A stretch of 64,000 bases of DNA from Saccharothrix espanaensis DSM 44229. GTDB lineage: Bacteria > Actinomycetota > Actinomycetes > Mycobacteriales > Pseudonocardiaceae. The notes under the pieces are model-generated. The model was not told the origin of the DNA. It searched no databases and saw nothing but the letters and a program-made list of their open reading frames with translations. The stretch spans positions 6,076,001 to 6,140,000 of the forward strand of contig NC_019673.1 in assembly GCF_000328705.1 (NCBI RefSeq). The letters are read 5' to 3'. Every line of letters starts with the position of its first letter. Within the stretch, counting starts at the first letter, position 1. Below are positions 42,046 through 49,597 of this stretch, piece after piece. The position numbers and the translations under genes were made by a program.

Positions 42046-43892
42046 CCGACCGCTCCGAGCCACAGGTCGTAGGCGATGAGGCGGTTGAACGCCGGGAAGG
42101 GCGTCCCGGCACCCGCCAGGGTGCGCTCCACCGAGGCGAGCACCGACCGCGGCTCGATCAGCCCCAGGTCGGCCAGCCGGCTATCGCGGAGCATCGCGCG
42201 GATCGTCGGCGCCGCCGCCCGGACACCCCGGTAGTCCTCGCCGAGGTAGTTGCCCTTGGTGCGTCGGCGCAGCGCGTCGGCGGGCACCCGTTCCCGCAAC
42301 GCGGTGCGCAGCAACGGTTTGAACTCCGTCCCCGAGGCGCGGCGATGTGCCGGGAGCGCGGTGCACGCGCGAATCACGTCGTTGTCCAGGAACGGAGCCT
42401 GCGGCCAGACACCGAACGGGCGCGCCAACTCGCCCAACTGCCGCTGCACCGCGCCCGACCTGCGCAGGTCGTGCCACGCGGTGAAGTCGGCGACGCCCGG
42501 CCCGGCGGTGTCCGGGTGCCGGCCGGCGTGGGCGTGCACGAAGTCGGCGAGCATCCGCCGTGCCGCCGAGGACAGCCAGCCGGTCTCCAGCCCCGGCGCG
42601 GGCCACCACGAGATCGCGTCCACCCAGTCCGGGTGCCGGGCGTCGCCGCGTCGCAGCCGCTGGGCCAGGTCGAGCAGGGCACCCCGCATGGGTGTCCGGG
42701 ACAGCCGGACCGCCCGCGTCAGCACCCTGCCCGGGGAGTCGTTGCGCAGCTTCGCCCACGAGCGGGTGTCCGCCAGCAGCCGGCCCACCTGACCGGTACC
42801 GGCCAGGTCGCCGAGGTAGGAGGGCGGTGCGACGACAAGGGCGTCCGCGCCTTCGCCTCCCAGGTGCACGCGACCGCCCGTCGCCGCGACGTGGCGCAGG
42901 CGCAGGCGGTTGCGCTCGCGCACGGTGGTGGCGAAGTCGGGCAGTTCGTCGCACGCCGCGGCAGCCAGGTTCTGGTACGCCAGCGTGTCGCCGGTGCCGC
43001 GAACGACCTCCAGGCGCAGGTGCCGGCTCAGCCTGGCGTTGTGCAGCGCGTGGCTGAGGTCGTCGGCCGGCGCGTCCGGGTGGTGGTAGGCGAAGACGGG
43101 CAGCGGCTCGCGACGGTGGCGCGCCGCCAGGAACGCGATCGACGTCGAGTCCAGACCGCCGCTGAAGTCCGCGCTGACCGACCCGCCACGCGCCATCCGG
43201 GCGGCTACCGCGACGTCCAGCGCTTCCCGGAGCCCGGTGGCGCAGTCCTCGGCGGACATGGTCGGGTCCGGGGTCGGCGGCGCGTAGGCCCACCTGGTCA
43301 CCGAGCCGGTCGAGGACACCCGCAGCGCCTCGCCCGCGTCGAGCCGGTGGAGCCCGGCGAGCGCCGTCCGGTTGACGGTGAGGCTCGGCACAGAAGAGCA
43401 GAAGATGTCCGCGGCGACGACCAACGGGTCCGGGTTCGTCCCGATGCCCGCGGCCTCGGCGGTGCGCAGGGGGCTCGTGCCGAACACGACGCCGCCGTCG
43501 TCGGCGTGGAAGTACAGCGGGTGCTGCCCGGCCAAGTCGGTGAACGCGACCAGTTCGCGGTCGGTGACGACCACGGCGAGGTAGCTGCCCGGCCACCGCG
43601 TCACCAATTCCGGCCGGTTCGCGCGCAGCGCGGCGGCCAGGTCGGTGTGCAGGCGGGTGTCGTCGGCCAGGCAGTCGCCGACGACCAAGACCCGGCCCGC
43701 CGGGCACCGGGCCGAGCGGAACTCGCCGGACCGCCACGGGCCCCAGGCGATCAGCGCGGGTAGATCCGGCCACACCCCGGAGGCGCTCCCGGCCGCCGCG
43801 AGCGTGCGGTCCGCCGGGTAGCTGCCGAGGAACCCAGGTGCCCGGGGTGTCGTTCCCGTGGGGGCCTGGGGGTTCGCGGACAGGGAGGTCAC
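42042..43892 (-). CDS. Lasso peptide macrolactam synthetase (C protein, AsnB-like)
   Basis: 616 residues from a GTG 15 bases after the precursor gene. The N-terminal glutamine-amidotransferase-like half has lost the catalytic N-terminal Cys expected of true asparagine synthetase. The synthetase half has the ATP-pyrophosphatase loop VSADFSGGLDSTS near residue 245 and the later KGNYLGEDYRG segment. In lasso pathways this enzyme adenylates the Asp or Glu side chain at core position 7-9 and joins it to the core N-terminal amine. Downstream overlap with B and upstream precursor fix the assignment. Confidence 0.93.
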   Translation of the reverse strand: MTSLSANPQAPTGTTPRAPGFLGSYPADRTLAAAGSASGVWPDLPALIAWGPWRSGEFRSARCPAGRVLVVGDCLADDTRLHTDLAAALRANRPELVTRWPGSYLAVVVTDRELVAFTDLAGQHPLYFHADDGGVVFGTSPLRTAEAAGIGTNPDPLVVAADIFCSSVPSLTVNRTALAGLHRLDAGEALRVSSTGSVTRWAYAPPTPDPTMSAEDCATGLREALDVAVAARMARGGSVSADFSGGLDSTSIAFLAARHRREPLPVFAYHHPDAPADDLSHALHNARLSRHLRLEVVRGTGDTLAYQNLAAAACDELPDFATTVRERNRLRLRHVAATGGRVHLGGEGADALVVAPPSYLGDLAGTGQVGRLLADTRSWAKLRNDSPGRVLTRAVRLSRTPMRGALLDLAQRLRRGDARHPDWVDAISWWPAPGLETGWLSSAARRMLADFVHAHAGRHPDTAGPGVADFTAWHDLRRSGAVQRQLGELARPFGVWPQAPFLDNDVIRACTALPAHRRASGTEFKPLLRTALRERVPADALRRRTKGNYLGEDYRGVRAAAPTIRAMLRDSRLADLGLIEPRSVLASVERTLAGAGTPFPAFNRLIAYDLWLGAVG

Positions 43893-43907
43893 GGCTGCGG
43901 CTGTCGG

Positions 43908-44099
43908 CTACCAGTAGTACTGGGAATTCGCGTCCGCATTACCGCTGGACGAGCTGCCGAGGGTGACCCGCCGCACGTCGCCGATGTCGATCACGACGGG
44001 GGGCTCGTAGTGCGCGTCCCCCGAGTCTGCCGGTGAATTCGCATTCGCCGCGTCATTTCCGCCGGTCGACCGCGCGCGGATCCGTCGCATCAAGTCCAT
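43908..44099 (-). CDS. Lasso peptide precursor (A)
   Basis: 63 residues. The leader has the recognition motif of the class: YEPPVVIDIGDVRRVT (Y-x-x-P, then Gly, then Thr at position -2). Cutting after the residue following that Thr gives the core GSSSSGNADANSQYYW. Gly1 and Asp9 are correctly placed for a nine-residue macrolactam ring, leaving a seven-residue tail ANSQYYW in which Tyr14, Tyr15 and Trp16 could act as plugs. It is the first gene of the A-C-B operon. The ribosome binding site is weak (GCAGGGC). The cleavage site and ring are inferred from known lasso rules. Confidence 0.9.
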   Translation of the reverse strand: MDLMRRIRARSTGGNDAANANSPADSGDAHYEPPVVIDIGDVRRVTLGSSSSGNADANSQYYW

Positions 44100-44330
44100 G
44101 GTAGGCCCTGCTCATGAGTGAGGCGTGTTGGGAGCGCAAGCGTATCCCATCCGAATGTTCGGCTTCCAGCGGTCGAATGCCTTCGTCGTGAATGGGCCAC
44201 GCTGTCATCCGACCGTGGTCTCCGCCGCCGCCCGGTCAGGTGGTGCGTGTTTCGGTGTGTTCACCCGCGCGCGACGGCCGGTAGTCCGCCGAATTGAACT
44301 GCCGCGGTGTGGCCGACCGGGTCGGACAGT

Positions 44331-45521
44331 TCAATTCGATGACCGAGACCGCAGGCCGAGGATCAGCGCGCCCTGCGCTTCCGCGTACGGGCTCAGCGTG
44401 CTGGTGCGCAGCTCGAAGTCGGCCGTCGGCGCCACCGCGCCGGACAGGGCGAACCGGGTCAGCTCCTGCCGACAACTGTCGAGGACCATGGACCGGGCCT
44501 CCGCGAGTTCGCCGCCGAGGACGATCCGGTGCGGATTGATCAGGTTGCACAGTTGCGCGAGCGCGAACCCCAGCACGCGGCCGGCGTCGTTGAGCACGCG
44601 GGTGCAGACCGCGTCGCCGTTGCGCGCCCGCAGGACCAACGCGGCCAGCGTCGTCGGAACGTCCCGGGCGGTGCCCCGTTGGGACTGCTTCACCTTGGCC
44701 AGCAAGGACTCCGCGCCGACCAGCGTGTCCAGGCAGCCCCGCCCGCCGCACAGGCACATCTCGCCGTCCGGGTCGATGGTCAGGTGACCGATCTCCCCGG
44801 CCATGCCACGCTGCCCGCGCACCAGGTTCGCCCCCACGACGATGCCGATGCCCACGCCGGTCGACGCCTTCACGTACACGACGTGCTCCACCGCGTCTTC
44901 CGAGGTGTAGGTCTGCTCCGCCAGCGCGCCGAGGTTGGCGTCGTTGTCCATCACCACCGGCACGCCCAGTTCGACCGCGAGCTCGTTCGCGGGCTGGTCG
45001 TCCGCCTCCCACGGCGGCAGGACCGGCGTGGCGAACCGCCCGGTCCGCGGGTCCACCATGCGCGGCACCGCCAAGCCCGCCGACACGACATCGGCGATGT
45101 CCTGCCCGGTCTCCTCGACCGCTTCCCTGACCAGCCGGAGCACCTCGGGCAGCAGGCGGCGGAGGCCGACGTTGGCTCCCGGGCTCTCGGTCCGGGCGGC
45201 GATGCGGTCGTGCGGGTGGTCCACCGGTCTGGCCGCCACCGAGATGTGGTTGAACCCGAGGTCGATGCCGACCGCCACGCCGCGCATGGGGCTCAGTCGC
45301 ACCTTGCCCCTGGCCCGGCCGCTGCCCGGCGCGTCGACTTCGACGACGCCCTCCTTGGCGAGGTCCGCGATGGCCGCCGAGACGAGCCCCTGCGACACGC
45401 CGGCCCGGCGGGAGAGCTGCGATTGCCGGTCGGATTTCACCATGATCTCGATGATCAGCCGCTTGAGGGTCGACTCGCGCCCTTGAACGGGGGCGTCCAG
45501 GAGTTCACGCGCCTCGCGCAT
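44331..45521 (-). CDS. ROK-family transcriptional repressor
   Basis: 396 residues. The N-terminal winged HTH (residues about 20-70: QSQLSRRAGVSQGLVSAAIADLAKEG) is followed by a ROK/ASKHA sugar-kinase fold: VGIDLGFNHISVA, VVMDNDANLGALAE and STGVGIGIVVG. The zinc-binding motif CLCGGRGCLD is near residue 255. NagC/Mlc-type ROK repressors respond to sugars or sugar phosphates. It lies about 230 bases upstream of the lasso precursor on the same strand. Whether it controls that locus is open. Confidence 0.92.
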   Translation of the reverse strand: MREARELLDAPVQGRESTLKRLIIEIMVKSDRQSQLSRRAGVSQGLVSAAIADLAKEGVVEVDAPGSGRARGKVRLSPMRGVAVGIDLGFNHISVAARPVDHPHDRIAARTESPGANVGLRRLLPEVLRLVREAVEETGQDIADVVSAGLAVPRMVDPRTGRFATPVLPPWEADDQPANELAVELGVPVVMDNDANLGALAEQTYTSEDAVEHVVYVKASTGVGIGIVVGANLVRGQRGMAGEIGHLTIDPDGEMCLCGGRGCLDTLVGAESLLAKVKQSQRGTARDVPTTLAALVLRARNGDAVCTRVLNDAGRVLGFALAQLCNLINPHRIVLGGELAEARSMVLDSCRQELTRFALSGAVAPTADFELRTSTLSPYAEAQGALILGLRSRSSN

Positions 45522-46343
45522 GGGCGTCGCCCTTTCCGCAAAAATGTTATTCCCGAAGTCTCCGCAGCCAAGAATAGCATCGGTTTCTTCAATCTGAACA
45601 AGCGGCGCGGCCCATCGGCCGCTGAATGAATTCCACCGCGTCTGGAAACTTCCGCTGCCCGACCAGCCGATGCCCGGGGGTCCGGGCGGCTACGACCCGT
45701 GATCATGACTGGCGATTCCTCGCCTGCCGGCGCGGCCGGGCCTGCCCTGCCCTGCCGGCGAGCCCTTCTCAACCGCAGGAAGGCGATCGGGGGATCGCGG
45801 ACATCGGTTCGCGTGCCGCGGACTCCATTTCGTTCCGCTCGCGAGCGAGGGCGGCGGTCGGGCCAGGGGCGCGCCCGGAGCAACGCGGGGCAGAATGGTG
45901 TGAACAATGGAATGCGGCGATTCGTCGCGCTGTCCGTGTGCGCGGTCGCACGGGCGGCCCACCCCGTCGGCGAACGCCCGGCCACCTCGCCGGTGGAAGT
46001 CGGTGGAGTGGGCTCTCAACGGCCACGCCCACCCGCGAATGTACTTCGCCGACCACACCGGCGACGGCCGGCCGGTGGACGTGTCGGTCGCCAAGTGGAA
46101 CGAGGCGCAGGGCGTCGATTCGGATGCGAACCCATTGCGGCTCAACGCGGTCCAGGGCCTGTGCGCCGACTTCTGGCGCTCCCCAAGCCCATCCGCACGC
46201 CTCCCGCGAACGGGTTGCGGCGGGGAGGCGGCCGGCCTCGTGTGCGGGGGGCGCTCACGAGGCCGGCCGCGCGCTGGGCCCGACCCCCGGTCGTGGAGGT
46301 GGCCCGACCCAGCGCTTGGAAAGGCCGGCGGTGACCCGGGCCC
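45522..46343. other. Region with a probable secreted-protein pseudogene
   Basis: On the plus strand an ATG at about 45921 begins MRRFVALSVCAVA, a signal-like start. In another frame at about 46010-46190 the sequence continues VEWALNGHAHPRMYFADHTGDGRPVDVSVAKWNEAQGVDSD, which has the look of an exported actinomycete protein. The frame break and sudden end imply a decayed gene. The first 400 bases show nothing else I can support. Confidence 0.4.
46228..46270 (-). terminator. Hairpin after the mycothiol-transferase-like gene
   Basis: GCGGCCGGCCTCGTG (46228-46242) pairs perfectly with CACGAGGCCGGCCGC (46256-46270). A second repeat (GCGCTGGG near 46271 and CCCAGCGC near 46310) follows toward the gene. 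Both lie just past the stop at 46344 on the minus strand. Confidence 0.7.
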
Positions 46344-47135
46344 TCAGAACCCGGGGAACACCCGACGGAGATCGTCCAGCGACAGGCTGTCGCTGGTCAA
46401 GATCGTCCCCGGCGGCGTGCGTTCCGGTGCGAGCCGGCCGGCCGCCAGCCGGAGGAACGCCTCGGCGGGCAGGGTCAGCCTGCCCACCACCGGCGTGGCC
46501 GGGGCGTCGGTGATCGCGGCGGTCTCGCGCAGGTCGAGCCAGAACGTGCGCGCCGGCCCGGTCGTCACGACCTCGACGACGCCCTGCCGCCCCTGCAACT
46601 CCGCCGGCCTGCCGATCATCCCGATCAGCAGGTCCAGCGTCCGGTACAGGAACTCGACCGCGTCCGACGCCACCACCGCTGCCGGGTCGAACGCCGCCCG
46701 CACGTCCCAGCCGTGCAGTGCGACCTCGTTCAGCCGCAGCGCACCGACCCCCGCCACGTCCAGCGGTTCGCCCAGGAACCCGAGGTCGATCTTCAGGTTC
46801 GCGCGGGCCTGCGCGTCCAAGGCCTCGAAGCGCCGCACCAACTCGTCGTCGGCCGCCCGGAACCCGGCAGCCTGCTCCCGGGGCGGCAACGCGTTCCACC
46901 GCGCCCAGACCTGCTCGGGGGTCTCGGTGGGTTCGGCACCGGTGAGCGCCTCCTCCAGCGTCGCCGACAGCAGTTCCGCGCCGCTGCCCAGGTGGCTGAA
47001 GACCTGCGCGACCGTCCAGTCCGCCGCGGCCGACCGCCGTTGCAGGTCGGCCTCCGACAACCCGGCGACCATGGCGTCCAGGTCGTCGTGGCTGCTGCGC
47101 AGGACGGTGATCGTCCGGTCGACCAGTTCGCTCAT
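46344..47135 (-). CDS. Maleylpyruvate isomerase/DinB-superfamily protein
   Basis: 263 residues from the ATG at 47135 (CGGGGAG upstream). The N-terminal four-helix bundle of the mycothiol-dependent maleylpyruvate isomerase N domain covers residues 1-160: LRSSHDDLDAMVAGLSEADLQRRSAAADWTVAQVFSHLGS, with the conserved W-V and H metal positions, and NEVALHGWDVRAA. A smaller C-terminal sterol-carrier-like domain follows (TGPARTFWLDLRE). Such proteins transfer mycothiol or bind metals. It is 23 bases after the flavin reductase gene, so they form an operon. Confidence 0.85.
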   Translation of the reverse strand: MSELVDRTITVLRSSHDDLDAMVAGLSEADLQRRSAAADWTVAQVFSHLGSGAELLSATLEEALTGAEPTETPEQVWARWNALPPREQAAGFRAADDELVRRFEALDAQARANLKIDLGFLGEPLDVAGVGALRLNEVALHGWDVRAAFDPAAVVASDAVEFLYRTLDLLIGMIGRPAELQGRQGVVEVVTTGPARTFWLDLRETAAITDAPATPVVGRLTLPAEAFLRLAAGRLAPERTPPGTILTSDSLSLDDLRRVFPGF

Positions 47136-47158
47136 CTGCCGCTCCCCGAGTTGTCCGA

Positions 47159-47758
47159 TCACGCCAAGTATGGCTTGGCTTCTCGGGCGTTGCGCAGCGC
47201 CTCGCCCCACCACACCAACTGGTCGAGCAGGGTCTTGGCGGCCTCCTCGACGGGGCCCGCGTCGAGCAGCCCGCCCTCCTCGTCGAACAGCTCCCAGTAG
47301 TTCGGGAAGGCCACGCCGTCGCGCACCGTGACCGCGTGCAGCTCGGCGAAGACCAGGCGCAGCGCCTCGACGGCGCGCAGACCGCCCGCCTGGCCGCCGT
47401 AGGACGCGAAACCGATCGGCTTGGCGCGCCACTCGGCGAAGTGCCAGTCGATGGCGGCCTTCAACGAGGCCGGGAAGCTGTGGTTGTACTCCGGGGTCAC
47501 CACGAGGTACGCGTCGGCCGCGGCGAGCTTGGCGGTCAGCCCGGCCATGGCGGCGGGCCGCTGGTCGGTGGTGGCGATCGCGGGCGGCTCCGGGCCGAGG
47601 ACCAGCGGGAGGTCGGTGTCGGCCAGGTCGACCAGTTCGACCTGGAACTGGCCGTGCTGGGTGGCCTGCTCGGCCAGCCAGTTCGCGACGACTGGGCCGA
47701 ACCGGCCCTCCCGCACGCTGCCGATGATCACGGCGAGGTTGAGCGGCTTGCTCGACAT
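47159..47758 (-). CDS. NADPH-dependent FMN reductase
   Basis: 199 residues from the ATG at 47758 (CAGGAGC upstream). Flavodoxin-like: the phosphate loop VIIGSVREGRFG near residue 10, then VVTPEYNHSFPASLKAAIDW near 80 and SYGGQAGGLRAVEALR near 110, which form the FMN site. These enzymes reduce quinones or supply reduced flavin to monooxygenases. It is co-transcribed with the DinB-like gene and divergent from the polyketide cluster across a 405-base gap. Confidence 0.92.
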   Translation of the reverse strand: MSSKPLNLAVIIGSVREGRFGPVVANWLAEQATQHGQFQVELVDLADTDLPLVLGPEPPAIATTDQRPAAMAGLTAKLAAADAYLVVTPEYNHSFPASLKAAIDWHFAEWRAKPIGFASYGGQAGGLRAVEALRLVFAELHAVTVRDGVAFPNYWELFDEEGGLLDAGPVEEAAKTLLDQLVWWGEALRNAREAKPYLA

Positions 47759-48163
47759 CGGAAGTGCTCCTGTCTGGTTGATCCGTTCCGGCGGACCGGC
47801 CCGCTCGGACGTCCGCACCCGCCGGGCGACCCGGCACGCGCCGGACCGCACTCCGGGCAATCATCTGGCAGCCGTCGCCGGTGAGGGAGGCCGAGCTGAG
47901 ACCGGCACTGCCAGGGCCACTCTCGCCCCCCCACCATCCCGCCGCACCCCGGTTCCCGCCGTCAAGGCAATCGCGGCGCACGCGACGGCGAATTGACAGC
48001 GGCCCGGCAGAAGTTTGCCAAGACCTGAACTTCGGGACCTTGACGCTGCTCGCCGCGGTACTCGACCATTAACCGGGTTCAGATATCCGCGGCACTCGAC
48101 CGCGGTTCCCGACCGGCGCAGATCGCAGAATCTCCGCCCGCAGCCCGGGAAGGCCAGTCGACA
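47759..48163. other. Divergent promoter region at the left end of the polyketide genes
   Basis: No gene. TTGACA at 47993-47998 and TTGACG at 48040-48045 are candidate -35 boxes for the P450 transcript, but no convincing -10 partner was found. CGGGAAGG at about 48146 is the P450 ribosome binding site. Long open frames running antisense through here and far into the cluster are composition shadows. Confidence 0.4.
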
Positions 48164-49342
48164 GTGACCACCACAAGCCCCGCCTCCACGATCGACCTCT
48201 ATTCCGACGAATCGGTGCTGGAGCCGTACGAGAACTACCGGGTGCTGCGCGGACAGGGCCCCGCCGTGTGGCTGGACCAGTACGGCGTGTGGGCCGTCCC
48301 CCGCTACCGCGAGGTCTACGACGCACTGCACGACCACGAGACGTTCTCCTCGGCATCCGGCGTCGGCCTGAGCGACGAGCTGAACCGGGTGATGGCCGGC
48401 GGCACCATCGCCAGTGATCCGCCCGCGCACGACGACCTGCGCAGGGTACTCGGCCGACAATTGACCCCGAAAGCACTGCGGCAACACCAGGAATTCGTCC
48501 GGGCGAAAGCGGCAAAGCTGGTCGACGAACTGATCGAGCGTGGCAGCTTCGACGCCGTTCCGCATTTCGCGCAGTGGTTCCCGGTTTCCCTGGTGCCCGA
48601 TCTGCTGGGCTGGGCGGAAAGCGACCACACGAAACTGCTCGACTGGGCGGCGGCCGGGTTCAACGCGCTCGGCCCGATGAACGAGCGCACCCTGGCCGGG
48701 ATGCCGGTGCTCCGGTCGCTGTGGGGGTACCTGGACCGGATCGCCACCGAGCGCGACCTGCGCGAGGGCAGCTGGGGCGCGAACCTGGCCGCCGCCGTCG
48801 ACGCCGGGGAGATCCCCGCCGAGCGGCTGCCCACCCTGCTCGGCGACTTCCTGGTGCCGTCCCTGGACACCACGGTCAGCGCCCTGGCGAGCACGCTGTG
48901 GCTGTTCGGCACCCACCCCGAGCAGTGGGACCGGGTCCGCGCCGACCACTCGCTGATCCCGAACGCGTTCAACGAGGTCGTCCGCCTGGAGACCCCCGCA
49001 CGCGGCTTCTGCCGGCTGGTGACGGCCGACCACGACCTGGGCGGGGTCACCCTGCCCGCCGGCTCGCGGGTGTTCCTGCTCTACGCCTCGGCCAACCGCG
49101 ACGAGCTGCGCTGGGACGACCCGGACACCTTCGACGCCGGCCGGCGCGACGCGGCGGGCCACCTCGCCTTCGGCCACGGGATCCACGGCTGCGTCGGCCA
49201 AGGCCTGGCCCGGCTGGAGGCGCACGCGCTGCTCGCGGAACTGGCCGCGAAGGTGCGCCGGATCGAGGTCGCCGAGCCGACCTGGCGCAGGCACAACACC
49301 ATCCGCGGCATCGCCGCGCTCCCGACCACCCTGCACCGCTGA
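48164..49342 (+). CDS. Cytochrome P450
   Basis: 392 residues from a GTG. The haem ligand Cys lies in FGHGIHGCVGQGLARLE near residue 343. The K-helix E-x-x-R reads NEVVRLETPARGF. The I-helix is FLVPSLDTTVSAL, with the acid-alcohol pair kept but Pro-Ser before it in place of the common Ala-Gly. Soluble bacterial class I P450 needing ferredoxin. A 3Fe-4S ferredoxin follows 54 bases later and a ferredoxin reductase is encoded at 54108. Likely hydroxylates or couples the polyketide or its precursor. Confidence 0.95.
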   Translation: MTTTSPASTIDLYSDESVLEPYENYRVLRGQGPAVWLDQYGVWAVPRYREVYDALHDHETFSSASGVGLSDELNRVMAGGTIASDPPAHDDLRRVLGRQLTPKALRQHQEFVRAKAAKLVDELIERGSFDAVPHFAQWFPVSLVPDLLGWAESDHTKLLDWAAAGFNALGPMNERTLAGMPVLRSLWGYLDRIATERDLREGSWGANLAAAVDAGEIPAERLPTLLGDFLVPSLDTTVSALASTLWLFGTHPEQWDRVRADHSLIPNAFNEVVRLETPARGFCRLVTADHDLGGVTLPAGSRVFLLYASANRDELRWDDPDTFDAGRRDAAGHLAFGHGIHGCVGQGLARLEAHALLAELAAKVRRIEVAEPTWRRHNTIRGIAALPTTLHR

Positions 49343-49396
49343 CCTCGGCACCGCTGACCCGGTACAGCCGACCGACACCTGAGGGGGACGGCCACG

Positions 49397-49591
49397 ATGA
49401 GGCTGATCGTCGATCGCGACCGCTGCGAAGGGCACGGCGTGTGCGAGGGCGCCGCGCCCGACCTGCTGAAGCTGGACGAGCACGGCGACCTGGTCCTGCT
49501 GGCCGACGGGGAGCTCCCGCCGGACCTGCGGCAGCAGGCAGCCGACTCGGTGCTCATCTGCCCGGTCGCCGCCCTCAAGCTGGAAGGCTGA
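49397..49591 (+). CDS. [3Fe-4S] ferredoxin
   Basis: 64 residues. DRCEGHGVCEGAAPDLL and VLICPVAAL supply three cluster Cys with Gly/His in place of the fourth, the signature of the 3Fe-4S ferredoxins that serve actinobacterial P450s. It lies between the P450 and the aminotransferase, ending 6 bases before the latter. It would pass electrons from the FAD reductase at 54108 to the P450. Confidence 0.95.
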   Translation: MRLIVDRDRCEGHGVCEGAAPDLLKLDEHGDLVLLADGELPPDLRQQAADSVLICPVAALKLEG

Positions 49592-49597
49592 CGCCCG

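Noticed and set aside
46344..47981. A single 545-residue fusion covering both the FMN reductase and the DinB-like protein
   Set aside because: The 5' part of that frame is a shadow of the FMN reductase, which is read in another frame. The true start is the ATG at 47135 with its own ribosome binding site.
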